This document shows positions 35,121-44,262 of a DNA stretch of 64,000 bases, one piece after another. The stretch lies in contig NWQM01000003.1 of assembly GCA_002798195.1 (NCBI GenBank), positions 62,001 to 126,000 of the forward strand, given 5' to 3'. The position numbers and the translations under genes are program-made. Below the pieces are notes generated by a model. That model was not told where the DNA came from. It saw only the letters and a program-made list of their open reading frames with translations, and made no database searches. Position 1 is the first letter of the stretch; each line of letters opens with the position of its first letter. This stretch comes from Lysobacteraceae bacterium NML03-0222 (GTDB lineage Bacteria > Pseudomonadota > Gammaproteobacteria > Xanthomonadales > Xanthomonadaceae).

Positions 35121-36170
35121 ATGCCTCTGGTCGCCCACCGTCCGCTTGAGTCACTTGAGCGCATCCGTGCCGAAGGGCAGGAGGTGCTGGAGGTGGCACG
35201 TGCCGAGCATCAGGACATCCGCGAGCTGCACATCGGCCTTTTGAACATGATGCCCGATGGCGCATTGCGTGCCACCGAGCGGCAATTCCTGCGGTTGATT
35301 GGTAGCTGCAACCGGATTGCCCAGTTTTATGTGCACATCTTCAGTATTGATGGCATCCCACGAAGCGAGGCAACGCGTGCCTATATCGCGCAGCATTACG
35401 AGCGCTTTGACGATGTAGCGGCGCACGGTCTGGATGGTTTGATCATCACCGGCACCAATCCCATCCATGCCGATTTGCGCGATGAGCCGTACTTGCAGGA
35501 AATGTTGCGCGTATTTGCCTGGGCAGATGAAAACGTGGCTTCGGTGTTGTGCTCGTGTCTGGCCTCGCACGCGGCATTTCAGCATTTTCATGGCATTGGG
35601 CGTCAGCCGCTGACACAGAAGTGTTTTGGTGTATTTCCGCACCGCGTGCTCGATCGCAAGCACCCATTGCTATCGAACATCAATACCCGTTTTGACATGC
35701 CGCATTCGCGCCGCAACGAAGTTTCTGCCAGCACTTTGCAGGCACATGGCCTGCCAGTGCTGGTGGCGGGTATGGATGGCAGCGTGGCGCTGGCAACTTC
35801 CAAAGACGGCTTCCGCCATGTCTATCTGCAAGGCCATCCCGAATATGACCAATTGAGTCTCCTGAAAGAGTACAAGCGCGATTTGCTGGCCTATGCCCGT
35901 GGTGAAAGTGCGCAGAAGCCGCATTTGCCTGAAAACTATCTTTCCGATGAGGCGCAGGCGCTGCTGGATGACTATATTCAGAACGGCTTTCCCGATACTC
36001 CATTTCCGTATCCGGAATTGTCGGAGCTGATTGATAACACCTGGCGCGATACTGCCAAGGCGATTTTCGCCAACTGGCTGGGACTGATTTACCAGCTCAC
36101 CCACCACGACCGTACTCGGCAATATATGGATGGTGTTGATCCGGCCAATCCGCTGGGCTGGCTCAAATGA
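35121..36170 (+). CDS. MetA-family homoserine O-acyltransferase, divergent
   Basis: A 349-residue protein of the MetA (class I glutamine-amidotransferase-like) family that activates homoserine for methionine synthesis. LNMMPDGALRATERQFLRLI matches the family start. The nucleophile is Cys146 in VLCSCLASH and the catalytic His239 and Glu241 are in GHPEYD. The acyl-donor loop reads TGTNPIHADLRDEPY instead of the TGAPLE/G-type loop of canonical MetA, so succinyl versus acetyl specificity cannot be read. The ATG at 35121 begins MPLVAHRPLE; no strong Shine-Dalgarno is seen. Convergent with kbl. Confidence 0.85.
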   Translation: MPLVAHRPLESLERIRAEGQEVLEVARAEHQDIRELHIGLLNMMPDGALRATERQFLRLIGSCNRIAQFYVHIFSIDGIPRSEATRAYIAQHYERFDDVAAHGLDGLIITGTNPIHADLRDEPYLQEMLRVFAWADENVASVLCSCLASHAAFQHFHGIGRQPLTQKCFGVFPHRVLDRKHPLLSNINTRFDMPHSRRNEVSASTLQAHGLPVLVAGMDGSVALATSKDGFRHVYLQGHPEYDQLSLLKEYKRDLLAYARGESAQKPHLPENYLSDEAQALLDDYIQNGFPDTPFPYPELSELIDNTWRDTAKAIFANWLGLIYQLTHHDRTRQYMDGVDPANPLGWLK

Positions 36171-36199
36171 TTTGGCCTGCCGGTGAAGGGCAGGCCAAA
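36171..36199. terminator. Hairpin between convergent metA-like and kbl genes
   Basis: TTTGGCCTGCC / GGCAGGCCAAA, an 11-bp perfect stem with a 7-base loop immediately after the metA-like stop. No long T-tract, so termination strength is uncertain. Confidence 0.55.
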
Positions 36200-36233
36200 G
36201 GTATTGCAAAATCCTGGAAAAACTTGGGGCTGG

Positions 36234-37421
36234 TTAGATAACGCCCAGCTCTTTGCCGATGCGGGTGAAGGCGTCGATGGCGCGGTCAAGATGCTCACGG
36301 GTGTGGGCAGCGCTCATCTGTGTACGGATACGTGCTTGTTCTTTGGGGACCACAGGGTAGAAGAAGCCGATGGCGTAGATGCCTTCTTCGAGCAGGCGCT
36401 CGGCAAAGCGTTGCGCCAGCGGGGCGTCATACAGCATCACCGGGCAAATCGGGTGTACACCGGGTTTGATGTCGAAGCCGCGTTTTGTCATTTCCTCACG
36501 GAAATAGCGGGTGTTGTCTGCCAGTTGCTCGCGCAGATCGCCCGCTTCATCGAGCATCTGGAAGGCGCGGGTGCCAGCGGCGACCACATGCGGTGGCAGC
36601 GAGTTGGAGAACAGGTACGGACGTGAGCGCTGGCGCAAAAGTTCGATGACTTCGCGCTTGCCGGTGGTAAAGCCGCCCAAAGCGCCGCCCATCGCCTTGC
36701 CCAGTGTGCCGGTGATGATGTCGATTTTGTCCAGCACGCCCTTGACTTCGGCACTGCCTCGACCGGTCTTGCCCAGAAAGCCGGTGGCATGGCATTCGTC
36801 GATATGCACCAGCGCACCGTATTTTTCTGCGAGCGCGGTGATTTCATCCAGTGGCGCGATGAAGCCGTCCATCGAGAACACGCCATCGGTGGTAATCATC
36901 AGTGTGCGCGCGCCATCGGCCTTGGCCTGTTGCAGCTGCTTTTCAAGGTCGGCCATATCGCAGTTGGCATAGCGATAGCGCTTGGCCTTGCACAGCCGCA
37001 CACCGTCGATGATGGAGGCGTGGTTCAGCGCATCGGAAATAATCGCGTCGTTCTCGTCCAGCAGCGGCTCGAACAGCCCGCCGTTGGCATCAAAACAGGC
37101 GGCATAAAGAATGGTGTCTTCTTTGCCGAAGAACTGGGCAATGGTGTTTTCCAGCTCTTTGTGCAGGTCTTGCGTGCCGCAGATGAAGCGCACGCTGGCC
37201 ATGCCAAAGCCGTGGCTGTCCAGCGCCTTGTGGGCGGCCTCGATAATGGAAGGGTGGTCAGCCAGTCCTAGATAATTGTTGGCGCAGAAGTTCAGTACCC
37301 GGCGGCCATCGGCCAGGGTGATTTCTGCCGACTGCGGGCTGGAAATGATGCGCTCGGACTTGAACAGGCCAGCATCACGGATTTCGTCCAGGGTAGCGGT
37401 ATAGCGGGAAGTCAGGGACAT
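36234..37421 (-). CDS. kbl: Glycine C-acetyltransferase (2-amino-3-ketobutyrate CoA ligase)
   Basis: A 395-residue PLP enzyme that converts 2-amino-3-ketobutyrate and CoA to glycine and acetyl-CoA. The PLP lysine is K242 in TGTLGKAMGG; HIDECHATGFLG carries the cofactor Asp. Length and motifs match E. coli Kbl. It lies 40 bases downstream of tdh, which makes its substrate, so the two form a threonine degradation operon. Confidence 0.95.
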   Translation of the reverse strand: MSLTSRYTATLDEIRDAGLFKSERIISSPQSAEITLADGRRVLNFCANNYLGLADHPSIIEAAHKALDSHGFGMASVRFICGTQDLHKELENTIAQFFGKEDTILYAACFDANGGLFEPLLDENDAIISDALNHASIIDGVRLCKAKRYRYANCDMADLEKQLQQAKADGARTLMITTDGVFSMDGFIAPLDEITALAEKYGALVHIDECHATGFLGKTGRGSAEVKGVLDKIDIITGTLGKAMGGALGGFTTGKREVIELLRQRSRPYLFSNSLPPHVVAAGTRAFQMLDEAGDLREQLADNTRYFREEMTKRGFDIKPGVHPICPVMLYDAPLAQRFAERLLEEGIYAIGFFYPVVPKEQARIRTQMSAAHTREHLDRAIDAFTRIGKELGVI

Positions 37422-37461
37422 ACAGGCTCCAAATTCAGTAGGTTTGCACAGCGGGCAGAGT

Positions 37462-38496
37462 TCAATTCCAGTTCAACACCACTTTGCCGGACTTGCCCGA
37501 CTCCATCAGCTCAAAGCCTTTCTGGAAGTCGTCGATGGGCAGTTGGTGGGTCAGCACTTTGCCGAGCGGAAAGCCGTCCTGCACCAGTTGCGTCATCTTG
37601 TACCAAGTCTCGTACATCTTGCGGCCATAGATGCCTTGCAGGGTTAGTCCCTTGAAAATCACCTTGTCCCAGTTGATGCCGGCACCATTGGGCATGATGC
37701 CGAGCAGGGCAATCTTGCCGCCGTGGTACATGCATTCGAGCATGTCGTTGAAGGCATGCGGGTTGCCGCTCATTTCCAGGCCCACATCAAAACCTTCCAT
37801 GTGCAGCTCGGCCATCACGTCCTTGAGTGAAGTCTTGGTGACATTGACCACGCGGGTTGCGCCCATGTCGGCGGCAAGTTTCAGGCGGAAGTCGTTGACA
37901 TCGGTGACCACCACATTGCGGGCGCCGATGTGTTTGCAGATGCCGGCGGCAATCACGCCAATGGGGCCGGCGCCGGTGATCAGCACGTCCTCGCCAACCA
38001 CGTCGAACTCCAGCGCGCAGTGCGCGGCATTGCCGTAGGGGTCGAAGAAGGCGGCCAGCTCGCTGGGGATGGAGTCGGGAATCGGCCACAGGTTGCTGGC
38101 CGGCATCACGATATATTCGGCAAACGCGCCATTGCGGTTGACACCGATGCCGACGGTATTGGGGCACAGGTGCTGGCGACCAGCGCGGCAGTTGCGGCAG
38201 TGGCCGCAGACGATATGGCCTTCGGCGCTGACCCGCTGGCCGATTTCGTAGCCGTTGACACCGGGGCCAATTTCCACGATACGGCCGACAAATTCGTGAC
38301 CGATGACCAGACCCGGCTTGATGGTGCGCTGGCTCCATTCATCCCACAGATAGATGTGCAGGTCGGTGCCGCAGATGGCGGTTTTTTCCAGTTTGATGAG
38401 CACCTCGTTGGGGCCGGGGCTGGGGACGGGCACTTGTTCCATCCAGATGCCCTTGCCAGCTTCGCGCTTGACCAGCGCCTTCATCATCTGCGTCAT
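37462..38496 (-). CDS. tdh: L-threonine 3-dehydrogenase
   Basis: A 344-residue zinc alcohol-dehydrogenase-family enzyme that oxidises L-threonine to 2-amino-3-ketobutyrate with NAD. Catalytic zinc ligands are C42 (CGTDLH) and H67/E68 (GHEFVG); structural zinc cysteines are C97, C100, C103 and C111. The ATG at 38496 (MTQMMKALVKRE) matches the family; an in-frame ATG at 38529 is less likely. First gene of tdh-kbl. Confidence 0.95.
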   Translation of the reverse strand: MTQMMKALVKREAGKGIWMEQVPVPSPGPNEVLIKLEKTAICGTDLHIYLWDEWSQRTIKPGLVIGHEFVGRIVEIGPGVNGYEIGQRVSAEGHIVCGHCRNCRAGRQHLCPNTVGIGVNRNGAFAEYIVMPASNLWPIPDSIPSELAAFFDPYGNAAHCALEFDVVGEDVLITGAGPIGVIAAGICKHIGARNVVVTDVNDFRLKLAADMGATRVVNVTKTSLKDVMAELHMEGFDVGLEMSGNPHAFNDMLECMYHGGKIALLGIMPNGAGINWDKVIFKGLTLQGIYGRKMYETWYKMTQLVQDGFPLGKVLTHQLPIDDFQKGFELMESGKSGKVVLNWN

Positions 38497-38598
38497 ATCA
38501 AAATCCTGTGGACGGGGTAAGCGCGGCATTTTACCTGTCTGTGTGTTGTTGCATGGTGTTTAATGTCGCCTTTGGTTTCGCGATGAGAGGCAACGAAG

Positions 38599-40758
38599 AT
38601 GCGCAAACGTGGTTTGGTTCTGGCACTCACCCTGGCACTGGCAAGCCCGGCACTGCTGGCTGATGAAGGCATGTGGTTGCCGATGCAGTTGCCGGACATC
38701 AGCGCACCGATGAAGGCCGCCGGCTTTGCCGGCGAGCCTGCGCAGATGGCCGATGTCACTCGCCCGCCACTGGCGGCGGTGGTCAAGGCCGGTGGCGCCA
38801 CCGGCAGCTTTGTGTCCGGCAAGGGGTTGATTCTGACCAATCACCATGTGGCCTTTGGCGTGATTCAGTACAACAGCTCGCAGCAGAAGGACATCATTAC
38901 CGATGGTTTCTACGCGCAAGGCATGCATGAGGAGTTGCCTGCCAACCCGGATTTCCGGGTACTGGTGACCGTGGGTTTTGACAAGATCACCGAGCGCATC
39001 ATCGCCAATGCACAGGGCAAGCATGGCCGCGGCTATCGCGATGCCGTGGAGGCGGCCAGCAAGGCCATGGTAGCCGAATGCGAGGCCGATGCGGGCTATC
39101 GGTGCAGCGTGGTCAATATGTATTACGGCAGCGATTTTTACCGGGTGAAACAGCTGGAGCTTCAGGATATTCGCCTGGTGTATGCGCCGCCGCGCGCCAT
39201 CGGCAATTATGGCGATGAAATCGACAACTTCATGTGGCCGCGTCACAGTGGCGACTTCACCTTCCTGCGCGCCTATGTCGGCAAGGATGGCAAGCCCGCG
39301 CCCTATAGTGCCGACAATGTGCCCTATAACCCGCCGGCGCATTTGCAGGTCAGTACCGCCGCGGTGAAGGCGGGCGACTACGCCATGCTGGCGGGCTACC
39401 CCGGCATCACCTTCCGGCATCGCACCGCTACGGAATTTGCCAGCCAAATTGAGTGGCAGCTTCCCGCACGCATCGAGCTGTTTGAAAGCCTGCTGCGCGA
39501 TGTGGCGGCGAGCGCTCCGGAAGGCTCCGAGGCGGCAGTGAAATACGCCTCGCAAGTGCAGTCATTCAAGAACACCTTGAAGCGCGCGCAGGGCGAGCTC
39601 GAAGGTCTGCGCCGCAGTGATGCGGTGCGAGTACGCCGCGAAGACGAGGCCGCGATGCTGGCCTGGCTGGCTGGTCAGGCCGATGGCCGTGCGCTGCGCC
39701 GCGATATTGATGCCCTGGGACAGGTATTGAATGCAGGCAAGGCCACGCGCGAGCGCGACCATATCCTTGGTGCCTTGTTTGGCCGTACGCAGCTTCTGAG
39801 CTCGGCCATTACCCTGCAACGGCTGGCGGCGGAAAAAGCCAAGCCCGATGCCGAGCGCGAAAGCGGCTATCAAGCCCGTGATCTGGCCTTGATTGAAGGC
39901 CGCCTCAAGCAAGTGCAGCGACGTTATGACAGCGCCGTGGAGCAAGCCATCGTGCTGGATTTGCTGGGGCGCTATTACGCATTGCCTGCTGCGCAGCGCA
40001 TGGCAGAAGTGGATGCCGTATTTGGCGCCGATATGGCCGTAGCCCGACCCCGGGTGTCGCAGCTGTATGCGGCGACCGGGCTGGGTGAGGAGGCTGCCCG
40101 TCTTGCCGCGATGCGTGCCGATGCGCAAAGCCTTGCAGCCAGCACCGACGCCATGCTCGCTGCCGCTGCCCGGCTGATGCCTGCCATCTTGCGCATGGAA
40201 GAAGAAAGCAAGATGCGTGAAGGCGAGCTGCTGCGCCTGCGACCGGCCTATATGCGCGCGCTGGTGGGCTTTCGCAAATCGCAGGGCAGGGCGGTTTATC
40301 CCGATGCCAACTCCACCCTGCGCGTGAGTTATGGCCGGGTGCAGGCACTGAACCCGCGTGATGCGGTGAGCTACCACCCGGTCACCACGGTGGCCGGCAT
40401 TGTCGAAAAGAACACCGGCAGGGAACCCTTTGATGCACCGCCCGCACTGCTGGCGGCCATCCACAAGGGCGATTTTGGCAATACCGCCGATGCTGCCCTC
40501 GGCATGCAGACGGTGAATTTCCTCACCAATCTCGATACCACCGGCGGCAATTCCGGCTCGCCAGTGATGGATGCCCAAGGCAGGCTGATTGGCATCAATT
40601 TCGACAGTAACTGGGAATCGGTCAGCGCCAGCTGGATGTTCGATGCCCGCTACAAACGCGCCGTGCATGTGGATGCCCGCTATATGCGCTGGCTGATGGA
40701 CAAGGTGTACCCTGCGCACTGGCTGCTGGATGAAATGCAGCTTGAGCGCGCCAATTAA
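38599..40758 (+). CDS. S46 family dipeptidyl-peptidase (first paralogue)
   Basis: A 719-residue S46 peptidase (DPP7/DPP11 type), a secreted or periplasmic enzyme releasing dipeptides from oligopeptides. A signal peptide covers about residues 1-21 (ending LLADEGMW). The chymotrypsin-like triad is H83 (TNHHVAFG), the Asp of GDEIDNFMWPRHSGDF and the Ser of TTGGNSGSP near residue 657. ADEGMW after the signal peptide is a family mark. The S1 residue that separates DPP7 from DPP11 was not identified with certainty. A second paralogue lies 1.3 kb downstream. Confidence 0.93.
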   Translation: MRKRGLVLALTLALASPALLADEGMWLPMQLPDISAPMKAAGFAGEPAQMADVTRPPLAAVVKAGGATGSFVSGKGLILTNHHVAFGVIQYNSSQQKDIITDGFYAQGMHEELPANPDFRVLVTVGFDKITERIIANAQGKHGRGYRDAVEAASKAMVAECEADAGYRCSVVNMYYGSDFYRVKQLELQDIRLVYAPPRAIGNYGDEIDNFMWPRHSGDFTFLRAYVGKDGKPAPYSADNVPYNPPAHLQVSTAAVKAGDYAMLAGYPGITFRHRTATEFASQIEWQLPARIELFESLLRDVAASAPEGSEAAVKYASQVQSFKNTLKRAQGELEGLRRSDAVRVRREDEAAMLAWLAGQADGRALRRDIDALGQVLNAGKATRERDHILGALFGRTQLLSSAITLQRLAAEKAKPDAERESGYQARDLALIEGRLKQVQRRYDSAVEQAIVLDLLGRYYALPAAQRMAEVDAVFGADMAVARPRVSQLYAATGLGEEAARLAAMRADAQSLAASTDAMLAAAARLMPAILRMEEESKMREGELLRLRPAYMRALVGFRKSQGRAVYPDANSTLRVSYGRVQALNPRDAVSYHPVTTVAGIVEKNTGREPFDAPPALLAAIHKGDFGNTADAALGMQTVNFLTNLDTTGGNSGSPVMDAQGRLIGINFDSNWESVSASWMFDARYKRAVHVDARYMRWLMDKVYPAHWLLDEMQLERAN

Positions 40759-40800
40759 GCGGCTTTGTCAGCGCCTCTTGAGATTTTTATAAAGCCTGCA

Positions 40801-40851
40801 AGTAGATGAATCTACTGCTTTGTTGCCCCGTCAAGGCGGATGGTCTTGACG
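40801..40851. repeat. Two perfect inverted repeats downstream of the first S46 gene
   Basis: AGTAGAT-GA-ATCTACT (7 bp) is followed 13 bases later by CCCCGTCAAG-N9-CTTGACGGGG (10 bp). Neither has a proper T-tract. They may be terminators or the end of the adjacent transposase relic. Confidence 0.5.
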
Positions 40852-41027
40852 GGGGGCTTGCGCTTGGCATGGCCATTCGCCCGCCCGAGATAGCTGCGCC
40901 AGCTGTCACTATGGATGAGGTTGTTTATCGAATGCAGTCTCACACCCGTCAGTCTTGCAGTGTCCGAGGCCGGCAGATCCAAGGCGGAATAACGCAATAT
41001 TTTTCGAAAATCCTTCTTTAGGGATTT
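40812..41027 (-). pseudogene. IS1595-like transposase remnant with internal deletion
   Basis: On the minus strand KKDFRKILRYSALDLPASDT and ARLTGVRLHSIN resemble the N-terminal HTH region of IS1595/IS1016 transposases, and the frame then passes directly into LIHSDSWRSYLG, which resembles the DDE-core segment (VIHSDGWRGY-type) normally about 120 residues further on. The rest of the protein is absent and there is no start codon in place. This suggests an old, internally deleted insertion sequence. Recognition is from motif memory only. Confidence 0.5.
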
Positions 41028-41086
41028 TTGGGGGGGCGGCTGTTTTTGCTTGTTTTCACATGGATTCAGTTGGTCACTGAAGCAGC

Positions 41087-41662
41087 TCAGTCTTTCAGGA
41101 TGAAAACTAATACAAGTAAAAAGGCTATCAGCAGCCCTATGCTGATTGCAGCAATTATGTAGATAAGTTGGTTTCCTGAGAAAATTATTACGGAGTCTAT
41201 GGTCGTTATTTTTTTCTGGGGGAAGTTTTCTTTAATTTTTTCAAGAAGGTTGTCCCGGTTTGTTGTGTGGGATTTTTCTATTTTGTCGAAATTCACTCCT
41301 CCTAGCCAGAAATAGTTGTTTTTTCCTTTGTGGTTTATTCTCAGGATGTCCAGCCAGCCTTTTTTCGAGATATTGAAGTTGTAGTTGTTGATGTCGCCCC
41401 TCAAGAATATGGTTTGTTTCCCGGTTTTTTCATCCGTAATTTTTATGGAATCCATGTCTATTGTTATGTGAACTATTTTTGAGAAATGGAGATTGATTGC
41501 CAGCATTATGCCGAACAGGATGCATGTTATGGTTTTGACTTTGTAAATTAAAAAACCGTTTCCGAGCCCGAGAATGAAGAACATTGAGAGGGCTGAAATA
41601 ATTCCAGTTGCCAGTCCGGCGGTTATGCTGTGCTTTCTGAATTTGAAATCCACTTCATTCAT
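41087..41662 (-). CDS. AT-rich hypothetical membrane protein
   Basis: A 191-residue protein, unrelated to anything I recognise. Three hydrophobic segments are visible: about 13-37 and 40-58 (a hairpin), and 160-190 at the C-terminus (NQLIYIIAAISIGLLIAFLL). The middle (60-155) is soluble, Lys/Asn/Ile-rich, and might form a PH-like beta domain. Codon use (AAT, AAA, TTT, ATT) and low GC are in sharp contrast to both neighbours, indicating horizontal acquisition. GGGGATTTT... lies before the ATG with only a weak Shine-Dalgarno. It sits next to a transposase relic between two S46 paralogues. Confidence 0.7.
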   Translation of the reverse strand: MNEVDFKFRKHSITAGLATGIISALSMFFILGLGNGFLIYKVKTITCILFGIMLAINLHFSKIVHITIDMDSIKITDEKTGKQTIFLRGDINNYNFNISKKGWLDILRINHKGKNNYFWLGGVNFDKIEKSHTTNRDNLLEKIKENFPQKKITTIDSVIIFSGNQLIYIIAAISIGLLIAFLLVLVFILKD

Positions 41663-42026
41663 GGGGATTTTATGGGGTCAACGGGTAACTTGGGTCTTTG
41701 AAGGGGTTGTGTGGTAGCGTGACAACCAGGGGCAGGGAAGAATGCCTGCTTGCAACTCCGGCTTATTGTGCATTACCCCATTTGCAGGTGCCAATCAAAC
41801 TTGGCAAAACTCAGGCTTGAAGGCTGCTGCTTGCACTTGGAAGCGGTGCGGTGTTGCAAATCTGGCAAACCCAATATGCCCATAACTATTGTGTGGGCGC
41901 ATTTCGCTTGGGCTTTGCAGCCGCGTCTAAGGGGTGTTGCGGGCTTGATTAATTCTATTCGCGCCTGCGAATGACAAGTCGCTTGCTGATATTCTGTTGC
42001 GTTCTGATTTTTCATGAGGACTTCCA
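41663..42026. other. Intergenic stretch upstream of the second S46 gene; nothing recognised
   Basis: About 360 bases of mixed composition. A minus-strand open frame of about 80 codons (41773-42027) reads like translated non-coding sequence (Gln/Cys/Lys-rich, no hydrophobic core). The promoter of the downstream peptidase must lie here but no clear -35/-10 pair was found. Confidence 0.4.
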
Positions 42027-44192
42027 ATGCGTCTGAATACTTTGGCTGTTGCGCTTGTACTTGCGGCTTCTGGAGCTGCCGCCCATGCCGGTGAAGGCAT
42101 GTGGGTGCCGCAGCAATTGCCGCAGATTGCCGAGCCGCTGGCCAAGGCCGGGTTGAAGCTCGACCCGCAGCAGCTGGCCGACCTCACCGGCGACCCGCTG
42201 GGGGCAGTGGTGTCATTGGGTGGCTGCACGGCGGGTTTTGTCTCGCCGCAGGGGCTGGTTGCCACTAACCACCACTGCGCCTATGGCGCGATTCAGCTCA
42301 ATTCCACCGCCGAGAACAACCTCATCGCCAATGGTTTCCATGCCGCCCGCCAGGCAGATGAGTTGTCCGCAGGTCCCAATGCGCGGATTTTCGTACTGGA
42401 CTCAATTACCGATGTCACCGATGAGGTGCGCCGCATGCTGGCAGCCGAGCGCGATGCGGGCAAGCGCAGTCGCGCCCTGGATGCGCTGGAAACCCGTCTG
42501 GTGGCCGAATGCGAGGCCGAGCCGGGTTATCGCTGCCGTCTGTACAGCTTCATGGGCGGCAATAGCTACCGGCTGTTCCGCAATATCGAAATCCGCGACG
42601 TGCGTCTGGCCTATGCACCGCCCGGCGGCATTGGCAAATTCGGTGGCGATGTCGATAACTGGATGTGGCCACGGCATACCGGCGATTTTTCCTTCTACCG
42701 CGCCTATGTCGGCCGTGACGGCAAACCGGCGGCCTACAGCCCGGACAATGTGCCGTATCAGCCCAAGCATTGGCTGAAGCTGGCCGACAAGCCGCTGCGC
42801 GCCGGGGATTTCGTGATGGTGGCCGGCTACCCCGGTCGTACCAGCCGCTATGCACTGGCCGGAGAGTTCGAGCATACCCAGAATCAGGCCTATCCTGCCT
42901 CCATCCGCCACTTTGACCGGGTGATTGCGCTGATTGAAGAAGCCGGGGCGCAGGATGCCGATACCAAGGTGAAATACGCCAATACCCTGGCCGGGCTTGC
43001 CAACAGCAGCAAGAACATGAAAGGCATGTTGGAAGGCTTCAAGCGCATCGACGCGCTGGCCGACAAGCAGGCCGAAGAAGCCGCGGTACTGGCCTGGTTG
43101 CGCAGCCAGGGTGGCGCAGGCCGCGCAGCATTGGATGCGCATCGTGTTTTGACGCGCAACAGCGCCGAAGCCGCCGCCAATAGCGAGCGCAATTTGCTGG
43201 TGGGTCAGATTCGCCGCAATGCCCTGCTTGCCACGGCAATGACCCTGTACCGGCTGGCGATTGAAAACGAAAAGCCCGAAGCCGAGCGGCAGCCGGGTTA
43301 TCAGCCGCGTGACCTGGCAGGCATCGAGGGCAGCCTGCGGCAGATGGAGCGCCGTTATGTGCCGGCCATGGATCGCAAAATCAGCGAATACTGGCTGGGC
43401 GAATACCTGAAGCTGCCGGCTGACAAGCGTTCGGCGCAGATTGATGCCTGGCTGGGCGGCAATGATGCGGCGGCCATGTCGCGGGCGCTGGATGCGCTGT
43501 ACCAGAGCCGTCTGGGCGATACCGCAGAGCGGCTGAAATGGCTGAAGGCCGACCGGGCCGCTTTTGAGGCCAGCCAAGACCCGGCCATCCAGCTTGCCGT
43601 GGCGCTGATGCCCTCGGTGCTGGCGCAGGAAGAAAAAGCCCGTCGCGTAGAGGGCGAAACCCTGGCAGCAAGGCCGCTGTATCTCAAGGCCGTGGCCGAC
43701 TATCGCGCCAGCCGCGGCCAATTCGTATATCCCGATGCCAATTCCAGTCTGCGCATCACCTTCGGCAATGTGCAGGGCTATGCCCCGGCCGATGGCGTCG
43801 AGTACACCGCCTTCACCACGCTTGAAGGCATCCTGCCCAAAGACACCGGCCAAGAGCCGTTCGACTCGCCCAAGGCGCTGCTCGATGCAGTGCGCGCCAA
43901 GCGTTATGGGGGCCTGGCCGATGCTGCACTTGGCAGCGTGCCGGTCAACTTCCTCTCTGACCTGGATGTCACCGGCGGCAATTCCGGCTCGCCGGTGCTG
44001 AATGCCGAAGGTCAGCTGGTGGGGCTGCTGTTTGACATGACCTTCGACTCGGTGGTGTCCAACTGGGTGTTTGATGCGGCCAAGACCCGCACCATCTCCA
44101 TGGATGCGCGCTATATGCGCTGGGTGATGCAGGAGGTCTATCCGGCACCGAATCTGTTGCAGGAAATGGGCGTTGCCAGCCAAGCCAAGTAA
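42027..44192 (+). CDS. S46 family dipeptidyl-peptidase (second paralogue)
   Basis: A 721-residue paralogue of the S46 peptidase at 38599. A signal peptide covers 1-21 (AHAGEGMW). The triad is H83 (TNHHCAYG), the Asp of GGDVDNWMWPRHTGDF and the Ser of VTGGNSGSP. The two paralogues align end to end without large gaps but differ at many positions, including the sequence after the catalytic Ser (FDSNWES versus FDMTFDS), which borders the substrate pocket. They may therefore differ in P1 specificity, as DPP7 and DPP11 do elsewhere. Confidence 0.93.
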   Translation: MRLNTLAVALVLAASGAAAHAGEGMWVPQQLPQIAEPLAKAGLKLDPQQLADLTGDPLGAVVSLGGCTAGFVSPQGLVATNHHCAYGAIQLNSTAENNLIANGFHAARQADELSAGPNARIFVLDSITDVTDEVRRMLAAERDAGKRSRALDALETRLVAECEAEPGYRCRLYSFMGGNSYRLFRNIEIRDVRLAYAPPGGIGKFGGDVDNWMWPRHTGDFSFYRAYVGRDGKPAAYSPDNVPYQPKHWLKLADKPLRAGDFVMVAGYPGRTSRYALAGEFEHTQNQAYPASIRHFDRVIALIEEAGAQDADTKVKYANTLAGLANSSKNMKGMLEGFKRIDALADKQAEEAAVLAWLRSQGGAGRAALDAHRVLTRNSAEAAANSERNLLVGQIRRNALLATAMTLYRLAIENEKPEAERQPGYQPRDLAGIEGSLRQMERRYVPAMDRKISEYWLGEYLKLPADKRSAQIDAWLGGNDAAAMSRALDALYQSRLGDTAERLKWLKADRAAFEASQDPAIQLAVALMPSVLAQEEKARRVEGETLAARPLYLKAVADYRASRGQFVYPDANSSLRITFGNVQGYAPADGVEYTAFTTLEGILPKDTGQEPFDSPKALLDAVRAKRYGGLADAALGSVPVNFLSDLDVTGGNSGSPVLNAEGQLVGLLFDMTFDSVVSNWVFDAAKTRTISMDARYMRWVMQEVYPAPNLLQEMGVASQAK

Positions 44193-44218
44193 ACTCGAGC
44201 ACTTGGCAATCATGCTCA

Positions 44219-44247
44219 GGCGGCAGGGTTCACGCCCTGCCGTCTTC
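44219..44247 (+). terminator. Probable terminator of the second S46 gene
   Basis: CGGCAGGG-TTCA-CGCCCTGCCG followed by TCTTCTTT. Confidence 0.65.
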
Positions 44248-44262
44248 TTTGGAGAAAATCAG

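Noticed and set aside
41773..42027. Minus-strand 84-codon frame upstream of the second S46 gene
   Set aside because: Composition (many Gln, Cys, Lys, Arg; no hydrophobic core) and overlap with the promoter region of the peptidase suggest chance.
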